Source: Phenylobacterium sp. J426
Lineage (GTDB): Bacteria; Pseudomonadota; Alphaproteobacteria; Caulobacterales; Caulobacteraceae
Reading direction: 5' to 3'
Assembly (NCBI RefSeq): GCF_024699945.1
Contig: NZ_JAJOMY010000001.1
Location: forward strand, 2,046,001-2,110,000
Length of the DNA: 64,000 nt
The first letter of the stretch is position 1, and each line of letters begins with the position of its first letter. The notes under the pieces are model-generated. The model saw only the letters and a program-made list of their open reading frames with translations. It did not search any database and was not told the DNA's origin. Both the position numbers and the translations under genes were made by a program. This document shows positions 47,209 to 57,290 of this stretch, piece after piece.

Positions 47209-48508
47209 CTACGCCGCCAGGCGGGTAGCCAATTCTGCGTGCGGAAGGGCGGCGGCGCGTTCGGCCTCCAGGGCGCGTTTCAGCGCCTCGTCCCCCGCGC
47301 GACCGGCGGCCGAGATCAGCGTCAGGTCGATGACGTCCCGCTGGGCGTGGCTGCCGCCGAAGCGGGCCGAACGGTTGCGGACGCCGCGCAGCAGCTCGCA
47401 GGCCTTGGCATAGTCGCCGCGGGCATAGGCGAGGTAGGCCTGGCACAGCGGCTTGCCCACTTCGCGGGCGAAGTAGGCGTTGTCGCCCGGGCCGGCGATG
47501 GCGGCGTCCTGGGCCTCGACGACCATCTTGGCGTCCTCGATGCGGCCGGCTGCGGCGTAGGCCATCACCGCATGGCTGTCGACGAAGGCCGAGCGGCCAT
47601 GCGGCTCGGTGGCGAAGGTCTCGGCGACGACGTTCCAGCGATCGCCGACGTCGATCCCCAGCATTTCCAGCCGCCACAGCATGGCCGCCGCGTCCAGCAT
47701 GTCGAAGGCCCGGTTGGACGGCTCGCCGAAGATCGGGCCATCCCACAGGCGCAGCACTTCCTCGGTCTCGCCGAGGCCCAGGTGGAAGAGCGCCAGGTGC
47801 CACCAGTTGTGGACCGCCAGCTGGCTCTGTGGCTGCCAGGCGGTGTTCTCGCGCGTCATCCAGGCGACGCCCTCGCGACGGCGGTCCTGCATCTCCAGCA
47901 CATGGGCGACGCCGTGCTGGGCCCAGTTGTTCGTCGGCTCCAGCGCGACTGCGGCCCGGCCGCAGGCCTCGGCCTGGGCATACAGGCCCGTCTCCTCGTA
48001 GCCGAACGAGAGCATGCCCAGGATCGCGTGGTGGTCGGGCATGCCCGTGGACCACGCCGGCAGCGCCCGGGTGATCCGGTCGCGGAGCATGCGGCTGTCG
48101 CCCAGCAGGAAGTCGAAGGTCTGGCCGGCCTGCAGGGCCAGCACGTCGCGAGGATAGCTGATCGACACATCCTCGAGGATGCGCGCGGCGCCCGCGGAGC
48201 TCGCCGGCCAGCAGGCTGCCGAGCGCCGCCAGATGGCCGAGCTCGCGGCTGTTCGCGGTGAGATCCTTGGCCGCCTCGAAGGCCGCGACCCCCAGCATCT
48301 GGGTCTCGGTGTTCTCGCCGACAAGTGTCATGTAGGCCTTCAGCACATGCGCCATGACGAAGGCCGGACTGTCGGCGATGGCCTCTTCCAGCGGAGCCAG
48401 GCCGTCGCCGTAGAAGCAGTGATAGGCGTGCAGCGCCTGTTGGAATCTTTCAGCTGCGAACGCGCTGGCGCCGGACATTTCCAGCCCGTGATGGTCTCTG
48501 ACCGACAT
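47209..48508 (-). CDS. TTC38-like tetratricopeptide repeat protein (one frameshift)
   Basis: About 432 aa after removing one base from the C-run 48191-48193, which joins SLLAGELRG to AARILEDVSISYPRD. Helical repeats include HAILGMLSFGYEETGLYAQA and NNWAQHGVAHVLEMQDRRRE. VHNWWHLALFHLGLGETEEV is characteristic of the TTC38 family, found in bacteria and animals without firm function. The start ATG 48506-48508 has GGAGG 6 nt upstream. A strong terminator follows. It is divergent from the TetR gene. Confidence 0.85.
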
Positions 48509-48650
48509 CTTCATCCTCCTCGCTCAAGGGTGGTGAGGGATATTTGTTCGGCACGGTCCGCTCTAGGCGACGCGCGGTCGGTTCGCGTCGGTCAGAGATT
48601 CCTGTTATTTCATGTGGCGTTAGGTCGAGCCTGGAAGAGAGTGGTCCGCC

Positions 48651-49313
48651 GTGGACGGAGCCATGGACGTAAAAACTGTACCGAAGGTGCAGTCCGAGAC
48701 CCGCACCAAGGGTGAGAAGACCCGCGAGCGGCTGCTCGACCTGGCGCAGGAGGCCGTGATCCGGAAGGGCTTCGGCGCCACCTCCATCGAGGAGCTGGTG
48801 GAGGCCGCCGGCATCACCAAGAGCGGCTTCTTCTACCACTTCAAGGACAAGGCCGATCTGGCCCGCCAGCTGGTGGAGCGCTACATCGACCGCAACCAGA
48901 CCTTCCTTCAGGACATGGCGCGGCGCTCGCGCGAGCTGTCCGACGATCCGCTGCACAGCTTCCTGATATTCCTGAAGTTCTACGCCGAGGCCATGGACGA
49001 CCTGGTCGACGACCATCCGGGGTGCATGGTCGCCACCATCACCTTCCAGGATCTGGCCTGGGACGGCGCCACGCGGGCGATGACCATCGACAGCGTGAAG
49101 ACGTGGCGCGCGTTCTTCCTGGCCTGGCTGCAGGAGATCTCGGTTGCCTACCCGCCGAAAGCCAAGGTGGAGCTGCCGGCGATGGCCGACAACCTGCTGG
49201 TCCTGACCTACGGCGGCATGACCCTGGCGAAGGCGTTGCAGGACACCCGCGCGATCGGTCGCCAGGTGCTGGTGTTCCGCGAAACGGTGCGGCTCTGCTT
49301 CCAGCCGTCCTAG
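48651..49313 (+). CDS. TetR/AcrR-family regulator
   Basis: A 220-aa regulator. The HTH is in IEELVEAAGITKSGFFYHFK (about residues 44-63). The ligand domain includes FLIFLKFYAEAMDDLVDDHP and CMVATITFQDLAWDG. The GTG at 48651 and the ATG at 48663 are both possible starts. It is divergent from the TTC38-like gene and upstream of the FAD oxidoreductase gene, either of which may be its target. No clear operator was identified. Confidence 0.88.
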   Translation: MDGAMDVKTVPKVQSETRTKGEKTRERLLDLAQEAVIRKGFGATSIEELVEAAGITKSGFFYHFKDKADLARQLVERYIDRNQTFLQDMARRSRELSDDPLHSFLIFLKFYAEAMDDLVDDHPGCMVATITFQDLAWDGATRAMTIDSVKTWRAFFLAWLQEISVAYPPKAKVELPAMADNLLVLTYGGMTLAKALQDTRAIGRQVLVFRETVRLCFQPS

Positions 49314-49351
49314 CTGTTTCCAACCGGCCGCTCAGGCGTTAGGCCCGTCGT

Positions 49352-50470
49352 ATGGCCGAGTTCGATTTCGACGCCGTGGTGGTGGGGGCTGGCGCCGTGG
49401 GATTGGCGTGCGGTTATGCGCTGTCCAGACGCGGCCTCACCGTAGCCGTGCTGGAGCAGGACGCGGCCATCGGCCAGGGCGTCTCCTCACGGAATTCCGA
49501 GGTGATCCACGGCGGGCTCTACTATCCGACGGGCTCCCTGAAGGCGCGGCTGTGCGTGTCAGGCCGGCGGATGCTGTACGCCTTCCTGGACGCCCATCAC
49601 GTGGCCTACGACCGCTGCGGCAAGCTGGTGGTGGCGACCCTCGAGGACGAGATCCCCCGACTGGAAGCGATCCTCGATCAGGCGACGACCAACGATGTCG
49701 AGGGCATGCGAATGCTCACGCGCGACGAGGCGCTTGCCCTGGAGCCGGAGCTGTCGTGCGCGGCGGCGCTGATCTCGCCGGAGAGCGGCGTCTTCGACAG
49801 CCACGGCTACATGCTGGCGCTGCAGGGCGAGATCGAGCAGGCCGGCGGCGCGGTGGTGCTATCCACGCCCTTCGAGGGGGCCAGCCCGCTCGCCCATGGA
49901 GATGGCGGTTTCAAGGTGCGGGCCGGCGGTGCGGAGCCCACGACGCTGACCTGCCGCTATCTGGTGACCGCGCCCGGGCTTTCGGCGCAGGGCGTGGCGG
50001 CGCACATCGAAGGCTTTCCGTCCGCCGTGATCCCCGAGGCCCACTTCGGGAAGGGCATGTACTTCCGGCTGCAGGGCAAGGCGCCGTTCGCCCGGCTGAT
50101 CTATCCGCCGCCGATCCCTGGCGCGCTCGGCACCCATTATCGCCGCGACTTGGGCGGACAGGCGGTTTTTGGGCCGGATCTCGCCTACGTCGACGAGCCG
50201 AACTATGTCGTCGATCCCGGCGCCGCCGACAGCTTCTACCGCTACATCCGCAAATTCTGGCCGGGGCTGCCCGACGGCTCGCTCGCGCCCGACTATGCGG
50301 GCGTCCGACCGAAGATCCACGGCCCCGACGAGCCGCAGGCCGACTTCCGCATCGACGGCGTGGACGTGCACGGCATCCCCGGGCTGGTGACCCTGTTCGG
50401 GATCGAGAGCCCGGGGCTCACCTCGTCGATGGCGATCGGCGACGAGGCGGCCAGGACGCTGGGCCTCTAG
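49352..50470 (+). CDS. FAD-dependent oxidoreductase of the L-2-hydroxyglutarate oxidase family
   Basis: A 372-aa flavoprotein. The dinucleotide-binding fold is at the N-terminus ([20 protein letters not shown]). The LhgO/L2HGDH signature is [20 protein letters not shown]. The C-terminal FAD-closing region is [20 protein letters not shown]. It probably oxidises L-2-hydroxyglutarate or a related 2-hydroxy acid. It may be co-transcribed with the TetR gene 38 bp upstream. Converges with the glucose-dehydrogenase-like gene through CTAG. Confidence 0.88.
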   Translation: MAEFDFDAVVVGAGAVGLACGYALSRRGLTVAVLEQDAAIGQGVSSRNSEVIHGGLYYPTGSLKARLCVSGRRMLYAFLDAHHVAYDRCGKLVVATLEDEIPRLEAILDQATTNDVEGMRMLTRDEALALEPELSCAAALISPESGVFDSHGYMLALQGEIEQAGGAVVLSTPFEGASPLAHGDGGFKVRAGGAEPTTLTCRYLVTAPGLSAQGVAAHIEGFPSAVIPEAHFGKGMYFRLQGKAPFARLIYPPPIPGALGTHYRRDLGGQAVFGPDLAYVDEPNYVVDPGAADSFYRYIRKFWPGLPDGSLAPDYAGVRPKIHGPDEPQADFRIDGVDVHGIPGLVTLFGIESPGLTSSMAIGDEAARTLGL

Positions 50471-51720
50471 CGCTTCGGCGTAACCTTCAGGACGCGGCCG
50501 TTGTCGTTGTCCGTCGCCAGGTAGAGCGCGCCGTCAGGGCCGACCACCACGTCGCGGAAGCGTTCGCCGACCTCGGCGAACAGGCGCTCCTCGCCCACCA
50601 CCTTGTCGCCGTCCAGCGTGAGGCGGGTGATCCGCTTGTCGGCCAGGCCGCCAATGAACAGGCTGCCCTTCCAGGCGGGCGCGGCGTCATGGGTGTAGAA
50701 GGCCATGCCCGAGGGGGCGATCACCGGGTCCCAGTAGTAGGCAGGCTGTTCCGTGCCCGGCTTCCGGGTCGCCCCGGCGGTGATGGTGGCGCCGGAGTAC
50801 TCGACGCCATAGGCGACGTCGGGCCAGCCGTAGTTCCTGCCGGGTCGGATGATGTTCAGCTCGTCGCCGCCCTTGGTGCCGTGCTCGACCTCCCACAGCT
50901 CGCCGGTGCGCGGGTGGAGCGCCGCGGCTTGGCTGTTGCGGATGCCCGACGCATAGACCTCCGGCATAGCCCCAGCCTGGCCGACAAACGGGTTGTCCCT
51001 GGGCGCCTGGCCGTTCCGGTCGATGCGGATGATCTTGCCGATCGCGTTGTCGAGCTTCTGGGCGTTGGGACGGCTCTCGTTGATCTGGCGGTCGCCGGTG
51101 GTGACGTAGAGCGTGCCGTCGCGGGCGAATACCAGGCGCGCGCCGAAATGGCCGCGCGAGGCGATCGACGGCTGCTGGCGCCAGATGGTCTGGACGGCCT
51201 CGAGCCGCGGCGCACCGCCGGCGGTCACCAGCCGGCCGCGGGCGACGGCGGTGTTGTTCTTGCCGTCCGCCTGACGCTCGGAGAAGGCCATGAAGACGAA
51301 GCCGGTCCGGGCGAAGTCGGGATCGACCGCGAGGCCCAGCAGGCCGCCCTGTCCGTTCGTGTCGACCGCCGGGACCCCGGCCAGCGGCTCCGACAGCTTG
51401 CCGTTCGCGAAATGGCGCAGGCGGCCGGCCTTTTCCGAGATCAGCAGCGAGCCATCGGGCAGGAAGGCGAGGCCCCAGGGCTTGCCGAGGCCGGTGACGT
51501 AGTCGGTGACCTCGTAGGCGACGTTCGCCTTCATTTCCGGCGCCCGGGTCTGGCCGGGAAGCGCCGGCGACTGGCCCTGCCCGTTCGGGCCGCCGGTCTG
51601 CACCGGCGCGCCGCCGGTTGCGCCCTTCGGCGCGGCGGACTGCTGGGCGCTGCTGGGCTCGCCCCCACAGGCGGCGAGGACGATGGCGGCCGAAGCGGCG
51701 AGCATCACGGTCTTGGTCAT
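50467..51720 (-). CDS. PQQ-dependent sugar dehydrogenase-like lipoprotein (YliI/Asd type)
   Basis: A 417-aa lipoprotein with lipobox [10 protein letters not shown] and a Gly/Pro/Gln-rich linker. The six-bladed propeller begins [19 protein letters not shown] and contains [20 protein letters not shown] and [20 protein letters not shown]. These features match soluble aldose sugar dehydrogenases that oxidise sugars in the periplasm with PQQ. The ATG overlaps the asnB-like stop by one base, making it the third gene of a GT-asnB operon. No PQQ synthesis genes are in the window. Confidence 0.88.
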   Translation of the reverse strand: MTKTVMLAASAAIVLAACGGEPSSAQQSAAPKGATGGAPVQTGGPNGQGQSPALPGQTRAPEMKANVAYEVTDYVTGLGKPWGLAFLPDGSLLISEKAGRLRHFANGKLSEPLAGVPAVDTNGQGGLLGLAVDPDFARTGFVFMAFSERQADGKNNTAVARGRLVTAGGAPRLEAVQTIWRQQPSIASRGHFGARLVFARDGTLYVTTGDRQINESRPNAQKLDNAIGKIIRIDRNGQAPRDNPFVGQAGAMPEVYASGIRNSQAAALHPRTGELWEVEHGTKGGDELNIIRPGRNYGWPDVAYGVEYSGATITAGATRKPGTEQPAYYWDPVIAPSGMAFYTHDAAPAWKGSLFIGGLADKRITRLTLDGDKVVGEERLFAEVGERFRDVVVGPDGALYLATDNDNGRVLKVTPKR

Positions 51721-53420
51721 CAGGCAGGGGCTCCCAGCAAGGACTGAAGGGCGTCGGCGGGCGAGGCGCCTTCGAGGTGGATCAACGCCCAGAGGGCGAA
51801 GAACAGCAGCGGCCAGCGTCGGGCGCCGTCGCCGGCGCGTATTACGGCCGCGGCGTCCGGTTGGATGCGGCGGACCGCGTCGACCTTGGCCACCCGCGCG
51901 GCGAGGTCGGCGGCGCGGGGGGCGATCCAGGTGTCGACGGGCACGGTGAAGCCCTGCTTCTTCGCCCAAGGCTCGGCCGCGGGGCATGCGCGCTCCAGCC
52001 ACTTGCGCAGCAGCCACTTGCCGTAGCCGCCCCGGACCTTGGCGTTGTCCGGCAGCGACCACGCGAAGCGGGCGACCTCGGGATCGAGGAACGGCGTGCG
52101 GCCCTCGAGCCCATGGGCCATCAGGCAGCGGTCGAGCTTCAGGAGCAGGTCGTTCGGCAGCCATGTGGCGATATCGGCCCACTGCGCCTGTTGCAGCGGC
52201 GTCAGGCCCGCCGGGGGCTTGGCGGCCGCGCGCCAGGCGGCGAGGGCGGCGGGGTGGGCGCCGCGCGGCTCGGCCGGCCGGCCCCCCATCCAGGCCGGGC
52301 GCAGGGCCCGGCGGTAGCGGCCGTAGCCGGCGAACAGCTCGTCGCCGCCTTCGCCCGTGAGAACGACGGTGAGCGTGCCTTTGGCCGCTTCGGCCAGCTT
52401 GTAGGTGGGCAGGGTGGCATAGTCGGCGGTGGGATCGTCCAGCGCCCAGGCGACCTGCGGCAGGATCCGCCAGAAGTCCTCTTCGCCGAAGCGTGTCTCG
52501 CGCCAGTCCAGGTTAAGCGCCCGGGCCACCCGCTCGGCCTGCGCCCGCTCGTCGGCGGCGCCCGCCACATCGAAGCCGCAGGTGTAGGCGGTGACCGGCC
52601 GTTCGTTGAGGCGGCTCATCAGGGTGGCGATGGCCGCCGAGTCGATCCCTCCCGACAGGAAGAGGCCATAGGGAACGTCCGAGCGCTGGTGGACGCGGAC
52701 GCTGTCCTCGAGCACCGCGTCGAGCTCCCTGAGCAGCGCGGTCTCGTCGCTGCGCGCGGACACCGAAGGCTTCGGCAGGGCCGGGCGCCGGCGGCCCGAC
52801 ACGATGCGGCCGTCGCGGACCTCGACCACCTCGCCTGGGGCCAGGCGGCGCAATCCTTGGAACGGTGTGCGCTCGCCGACGATGTAGTTGAAGTCGAGCA
52901 GCTCACGGGCCGCCGCCTCGTCGAGCTCGGGGCGCATCAGGCCGGCGGCGAAGAAGGCGCGGGGTTCGGAGGCGAAGGCCAGGCCGCCCCCAAGGGCCAA
53001 CGGGTGCTCCATGATGTAGAGCGGCTTGATGCCGAACGGGTCGCGGGCCAGGAAGGCGCGGCCGTCCGGGCCTATGAGGCAGAGCGCGTACATGCCCCGC
53101 AGCCGGTCGAGGGCGGCCTCGCCTTCGCGCGCGTAAAGGTGCAGCAGCGGCTCGAAGTCGGAGCCCGTGGCGGGTTCCAGGCCGTGATCGCGGACCAGCT
53201 CCACATAGTTGTAGATCTCACCGTTGCCGATGACCGCGCCGCCGGCGGCGTGCAGCGGCTGCCAGCCGCATTCCAGGTCGATGATCGAGAGGCGGGCGTG
53301 GGCGAAGGCGGCCCCTGGAAGCCCCTCGACCCGAACGCCGTCGGGGCCGCGGTGCCTGAGCGCATCGATCATCCTCTCGGCGACAGGCTGGCCGCCGAGC
53401 TGTCCCGCGATGCCGCACAT
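51720..53420 (-). CDS. asnB: Asparagine synthase (glutamine-hydrolysing)
   Basis: A 566-aa two-domain enzyme. The N-terminal glutaminase has its catalytic Cys2 in [10 protein letters not shown] and conserved [12 protein letters not shown] and [12 protein letters not shown]. The C-terminal synthetase has the pyrophosphatase loop [20 protein letters not shown] (near residue 255) and [20 protein letters not shown]. AsnB copies placed beside glycosyltransferases often amidate sugars or peptides rather than supply asparagine. The start abuts the stop of the glycosyltransferase gene exactly. Confidence 0.9.
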   Translation of the reverse strand: MCGIAGQLGGQPVAERMIDALRHRGPDGVRVEGLPGAAFAHARLSIIDLECGWQPLHAAGGAVIGNGEIYNYVELVRDHGLEPATGSDFEPLLHLYAREGEAALDRLRGMYALCLIGPDGRAFLARDPFGIKPLYIMEHPLALGGGLAFASEPRAFFAAGLMRPELDEAAARELLDFNYIVGERTPFQGLRRLAPGEVVEVRDGRIVSGRRRPALPKPSVSARSDETALLRELDAVLEDSVRVHQRSDVPYGLFLSGGIDSAAIATLMSRLNERPVTAYTCGFDVAGAADERAQAERVARALNLDWRETRFGEEDFWRILPQVAWALDDPTADYATLPTYKLAEAAKGTLTVVLTGEGGDELFAGYGRYRRALRPAWMGGRPAEPRGAHPAALAAWRAAAKPPAGLTPLQQAQWADIATWLPNDLLLKLDRCLMAHGLEGRTPFLDPEVARFAWSLPDNAKVRGGYGKWLLRKWLERACPAAEPWAKKQGFTVPVDTWIAPRAADLAARVAKVDAVRRIQPDAAAVIRAGDGARRWPLLFFALWALIHLEGASPADALQSLLGAPA

Positions 53421-54449
53421 CTACAGCGCTCCGAAGTCGGCGAAGAGGCTCTTCCAGCGGGCGACGACAGCCGCCTCGGAGAAGTCGGCGGCGACGCGCT
53501 TCTCGCCCGCGCGGGTCATGCGCGAGGCCAGCACCGGTTCGTCGAGCACCTGGCGCACGGCGGCGGCCAGGGCCCCGGCGTCGTCCACCGGGATCAGCAG
53601 GCCGTCCTTGCCGGGCGTGATCAGGGCCTTGGGGCCCTGGCTCTCGGCGGCGATCACCGGCAGGCCGTGGGCCCAGGCCTGGATCACCACATTGCCCAGC
53701 GGCTCGTAGCGAGACGGGAAGACGCACACGTCGGCGGCGCGATAGAGCGCCGAGGCGTCGGCCCGCCAGCCGAGGAAGCGGACGCGGTCGGCGACGCCCA
53801 GCGCCACCGCCATGCCCTGCAGCTTGGCCTCCAGCGGCCCGGCCCCTGCGATCCACAGGTAGGCGTCAGGGAGCTGGGCCAGCGCCTGGAGCGAGACGTC
53901 ATGGGCCTTGGCCTCGTGCAGCCGGCCCATGCCCAGCAGGAGGGGCGCGTCCTTCGGCGTGTCCAGGCTGGCGCGGTCGAGCGCCGGCACGTCGCCGGGG
54001 GCGGTGGCGAAATTGGGGATGTGGGTCACGCGGCCGGCCGGCCAGCCCTGCGCCACGACCCAATCGGCGATGTCCTCGGTGTTGGCCACCAGGTGGTCGA
54101 AGTTCTTGTAGTACTTCAGATTGTAGTAGCCGCCGAGACGGCCGATCCGGGCCCAGGGTCCGCGGGGCGTATGTCGGGCCGCGCGGTTCATCCAGGCGAG
54201 CGCCACCTTCGCTCCCCGCACGGCGGCGAATCCCGCCGTGGCCGTGCGGGTGACGATGTCGATCGGGCCGCCGAAGGGCAGGGTTCGCACCGGGACGCCG
54301 ACGGCCTTCAGGCGCGCCTCGCGGCCGGGGTGACGGCGGATCGCCGCGGCCTGCGGCACGCCCGCCCGCGCCAGCGCCTCCACGAGGCTGACGAAGTAGG
54401 TCTCGGCTCCGCCGTCGCCGGCCGTTCCCAGGAGGTGGAGGACGCTCAT
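53421..54449 (-). CDS. Glycosyltransferase family 4
   Basis: A 342-aa GT-B enzyme. The N-terminus (MSVLHLLGTAGDGGAETYFV) contains the acceptor-side GGAE motif. The donor domain has LLLGMGRLHEAKAHDVSLQA, YRAADVCVFPSRYEPLGNVV with the catalytic E-x7-E-like element, and LPVIAAESQGPKALITPGKD. It transfers a sugar from a nucleotide donor, probably to a surface glycan or lipid. First gene of a three-gene operon with asnB and the sugar dehydrogenase. The start is at 54447-54449; the longer frame upstream runs toward the tRNA. Confidence 0.9.
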   Translation of the reverse strand: MSVLHLLGTAGDGGAETYFVSLVEALARAGVPQAAAIRRHPGREARLKAVGVPVRTLPFGGPIDIVTRTATAGFAAVRGAKVALAWMNRAARHTPRGPWARIGRLGGYYNLKYYKNFDHLVANTEDIADWVVAQGWPAGRVTHIPNFATAPGDVPALDRASLDTPKDAPLLLGMGRLHEAKAHDVSLQALAQLPDAYLWIAGAGPLEAKLQGMAVALGVADRVRFLGWRADASALYRAADVCVFPSRYEPLGNVVIQAWAHGLPVIAAESQGPKALITPGKDGLLIPVDDAGALAAAVRQVLDEPVLASRMTRAGEKRVAADFSEAAVVARWKSLFADFGAL

Positions 54450-54544
54450 CGCGGGCGCGACCGTAGTGCGCAAATCGTCGAAGCCCAAGCGCTTGAAGCG
54501 GCGAAGACGAACCCCTATAAGCCCCACCTCGCGCAAGCGACCGT

Positions 54545-54621
54545 GGCTGGGTAGCTCAGCTGGTTAGAGCGGTGGATTCATAACCCACAGGTCGGCGGTT
54601 CGAGCCCGCCCCCAGCTACCA
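54545..54621 (+). tRNA. tRNA-Met (anticodon CAT), CCA encoded
   Basis: Acceptor GGCTGGG pairs with CCCAGCT (first pair G-T), the D arm is GCTC/GAGC and the anticodon loop is TTCATAA. The T arm is GGCGG-TTCGAGC-CCGCC. The final ACCA is encoded. The anticodon stem has one A-C mismatch next to the loop. Features match elongator Met tRNA; an Ile-CAT tRNA (lysidine-modified) cannot be fully excluded. Confidence 0.93.
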
Positions 54622-54662
54622 CGGTCCTTCGCGAGGGCTCCCGACATCACCCGCGGACCTGC

Positions 54663-54803
54663 ATGACCGAGATCCTGCGCCTGACGCCCGCGGAGATCCG
54701 CGCCATCGACGTCGAGCTCGAGCAGCAGGCGGCGGCGCGCTCGGTGTGGCTGCGGGCGGGCACGACGTCGCCCGGCGGCAAGGCGGGCGCTGCGACCTGC
54801 TGA
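54663..54803 (+). CDS. Possible small protein downstream of tRNA-Met
   Basis: A 46-aa frame (starts MTEILRLTPAEIRAIDVELE) 41 bp past the tRNA. The first half reads like a real amphipathic helix with GC-typical codon use; the second half (RAGTTSPGGKAGAATC) is less protein-like. No good ribosome binding site. It could be a short gene or a truncated relic. Of the remaining stretch to 54998, only the receptor promoter/operator region is recognisable. Confidence 0.35.
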   Translation: MTEILRLTPAEIRAIDVELEQQAAARSVWLRAGTTSPGGKAGAATC

Positions 54804-54895
54804 TTTGGGAAAGGCGCGGAACGCTTCATCGCGACGACGCCCGCAGTCTAGCAAAGACGCCTTCCGCCACTCTCATTTCGGAGATCCAAGTTATT

Positions 54896-54923
54896 CACAC
54901 TCGCGATAGTGAGTGTTGACTCG
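54896..54923 (+). promoter_or_regulatory. Putative operator and -35 region of the TonB receptor operon
   Basis: ACACTC (54896-54901), N8, GAGTGT (54910-54915) is a perfect inverted repeat. It runs into TTGACT (54915-54920), a good -35 element; the -10 is unclear. GTGAGTG (54908-54914) and ACTCGC (54918-54923) recur in the same order before the SDR gene at 62575-62593. The TetR protein encoded at the end of the operon is the natural candidate to bind here. Confidence 0.45.
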
Positions 54924-54998
54924 CGGCTCCGCTTCATCGCATCGTCCGATTCATGACGGCCGGCGGGAATGACCGGCTGATAGGGAGGGAAGGCTGAG

Positions 54999-57287
54999 AT
55001 GAAGCCGCTTCTGATGGGCTCGGCGTGCGCCGTGACCCTGCTCGCCGCTGCGCCGGCTCTGGCTCAAACCGCGTCGCAGGAGCCGCGCGCCGAGGGCGCC
55101 GCCCCGGTCGTCGGCGAGGTGATCGTCACGGCCACCCGCCGGGCCGAGCGGCTGCAGGACGTTCCGCTCAGCGTCACGGCCTATTCGCAGGAGGCGCTGA
55201 CCGCCAAGGGCATCGTCGGCTACGAGGGTCTGGCCACCGAGACCCCGGGCGTGGTGCTGAACCGGCCCTCCGCCAACTTCAACAACTTCACGGCCCGCGG
55301 CATCGCCACCAACGGCTACGGCGCCAACCTGCAGAGCACGGTCGCGGTCTATATCGACGAACTGCCGATCTCGACGATCGGCAACACCACGGTGCTGGAT
55401 CCCAATCTGTTCGATGTGGAGCGGGTGGAGTTCCTGCGGGGGCCGCAGGGGACGCTGTTCGGCTCGGGCTCGCTGTCGGGCGCCCTGCGCATCCTGACCA
55501 AGCGGCCGGACACGCGGAACTTCGACGCCGCGGCCCTGGTGGACATCGGTCTGACCGGCGACGACAGCCTGCGCCAGCGCTATAACGCCATGGTCAACGT
55601 CCCTCTGGTCGAGGACAAGCTGGCGATCCGCGCGGTCGGCTTCGTCCGCAAGGAAGAGGGTTACGTCGACAACATCGGCCTGGCGGCGAAGAAGAACTCG
55701 AACGAGTTGGACGCCTACGGCGGGCGGGTTGCGCTGCTGTGGGAGCCGACGGACCGGCTGTCGGTGAAGCTGCTGGCGTCCTATGAGGACAGCGAGCCCC
55801 GGGATTCCTCGCTGATCAATCCGCGCCTGGGCCACGACAAGCGCGCCACAGATCGCCTCGACCTCTTCCAGGGCCAACTGGTCAGCTACAACGCCACGGT
55901 CGAGTACCAGTTCGACGGCTTCCAGTTCACCAGCTCCTCGACCCTGTCGGGCTTCGACCAGAAGTTCTTCGTCGACCTGGCCGGCACCTTCCTGCCGGTG
56001 GGGGCCACGCCCACGCCGACCAGCATCGCCTTCGGCCTCGACGCCACGGCCTACATGGACACCTTCGTCGAGGAAGTCCGGCTGGCGTCTGACCCGGGCG
56101 GCAACTGGGACTGGGTGATCGGCGGCTTCTACCTCGATCGCCGCCTGGACGTTGACTACAACTACCGCTCGCGGCCGGACTACCTGGCCTTCCGCGGCTT
56201 CACCGGGCTGCCTGACGAATACTACCAGCGGCAGTACAACCACACGAAGTCGCAGGAACTCGCCGGCTTCGGCGAGATCACCTATCGGTTCAGCGACCGG
56301 CTGTGGGTGACGGGCGGGCTGCGCTACGGCGGCTTCGAGGCCCAGTCCTTCGTGGAGGGCGGCTACACCAGCAACTATCTCACCGCGGCGCTGACCCCGA
56401 CGTACCAGGGACCCCTGGTCATCACCCAGGTGGCGCCGGTGACCGGGGTCAAGGCCAAGGAGACCGGCCCCTCGTACAAGATCAGCGTCTCGTACAAGCC
56501 GACGCCGAGCGTGACGACCTACGCCACCCTCTCGACCGGCTTCCGGACACCGGTCGTCAACGGCTTCGCGGGACGTCCCAGCGTGGTCAATCCGAACGAC
56601 ATCATCATACCGTTCGGCGCCGATTCCGACGACCTGACCAACTACGAGATCGGCCTGAAGGGTCGGTTCCTGGATGGGCGCCTGTCAGCCAATGTCGCCG
56701 CCTACTGGATCGATTGGAAGAACATCCAGGTGCAGGCCAACCGCGTCTCCGACTCGGTGCAGTTCGCCACCAACATCGGCGCCGCCTACAGCCGCGGAAT
56801 CGAGTTCGAGGTGATCGCCCTGCCTATGGAAGGCCTCTCGATCGGCCTCAACGGCGCCTTCAACGAGGCCGAGGTCTCGAAGCTGACGCCGACCGAGGCG
56901 GCCATTTCGGGCGCTGGAGAGGGCGTGCGGCTGGCCTCGCCCCGCTTCCAGGGCTCGGCCAATATCAACTACGGCTGGGACCTGACGCCCGAGGCGCGCG
57001 CCAACCTGTCGGCCGTCGTCGCGCACGTCGGCAAGTTCCCGGGGATGTTCCCGTATGTCCCGGGCCGACCGGGCGTCCTGCAGCCGACCTACGACTACAC
57101 CGACGCCTATACCAGCGTGAACCTGGCCTTCGCGGTCGCCTTCGACCAGTGGACCGTCGGGGCCTACGTCGAGAACCTCTTCGACAGCCGCAAGATCACC
57201 TACGTGCATCCCGAGGCGTTCCTCGTGAGCCGGTACGCCGAGCAGCGCCCGCGCACGATCGGCGTGCGGGTCGGCTACGACTTCTAG
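54999..57287 (+). CDS. TonB-dependent receptor
   Basis: A 762-aa outer-membrane receptor. Signal peptide ends near APALAQ-TAS. The TonB-box-like VGEVIVTATRRAERLQDVPL begins the plug. RVEFLRGPQGTLFGSGSLSG is the typical plug signature of this sphingomonad/caulobacter receptor group. The barrel closes with RPRTIGVRVGYDF. First gene of a catabolic operon; the MFS gene follows after 3 nt. The substrate is probably the ester or organic acid metabolised by the downstream enzymes. Confidence 0.93.
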   Translation: MKPLLMGSACAVTLLAAAPALAQTASQEPRAEGAAPVVGEVIVTATRRAERLQDVPLSVTAYSQEALTAKGIVGYEGLATETPGVVLNRPSANFNNFTARGIATNGYGANLQSTVAVYIDELPISTIGNTTVLDPNLFDVERVEFLRGPQGTLFGSGSLSGALRILTKRPDTRNFDAAALVDIGLTGDDSLRQRYNAMVNVPLVEDKLAIRAVGFVRKEEGYVDNIGLAAKKNSNELDAYGGRVALLWEPTDRLSVKLLASYEDSEPRDSSLINPRLGHDKRATDRLDLFQGQLVSYNATVEYQFDGFQFTSSSTLSGFDQKFFVDLAGTFLPVGATPTPTSIAFGLDATAYMDTFVEEVRLASDPGGNWDWVIGGFYLDRRLDVDYNYRSRPDYLAFRGFTGLPDEYYQRQYNHTKSQELAGFGEITYRFSDRLWVTGGLRYGGFEAQSFVEGGYTSNYLTAALTPTYQGPLVITQVAPVTGVKAKETGPSYKISVSYKPTPSVTTYATLSTGFRTPVVNGFAGRPSVVNPNDIIIPFGADSDDLTNYEIGLKGRFLDGRLSANVAAYWIDWKNIQVQANRVSDSVQFATNIGAAYSRGIEFEVIALPMEGLSIGLNGAFNEAEVSKLTPTEAAISGAGEGVRLASPRFQGSANINYGWDLTPEARANLSAVVAHVGKFPGMFPYVPGRPGVLQPTYDYTDAYTSVNLAFAVAFDQWTVGAYVENLFDSRKITYVHPEAFLVSRYAEQRPRTIGVRVGYDF

Positions 57288-57290
57288 GAC

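Noticed and set aside
51618..54554. A 978-codon plus-strand frame opposite the asnB and glycosyltransferase genes
   Set aside because: Shadow of two well-recognised minus-strand enzymes; composition is unlike a protein and it has no ribosome binding site.
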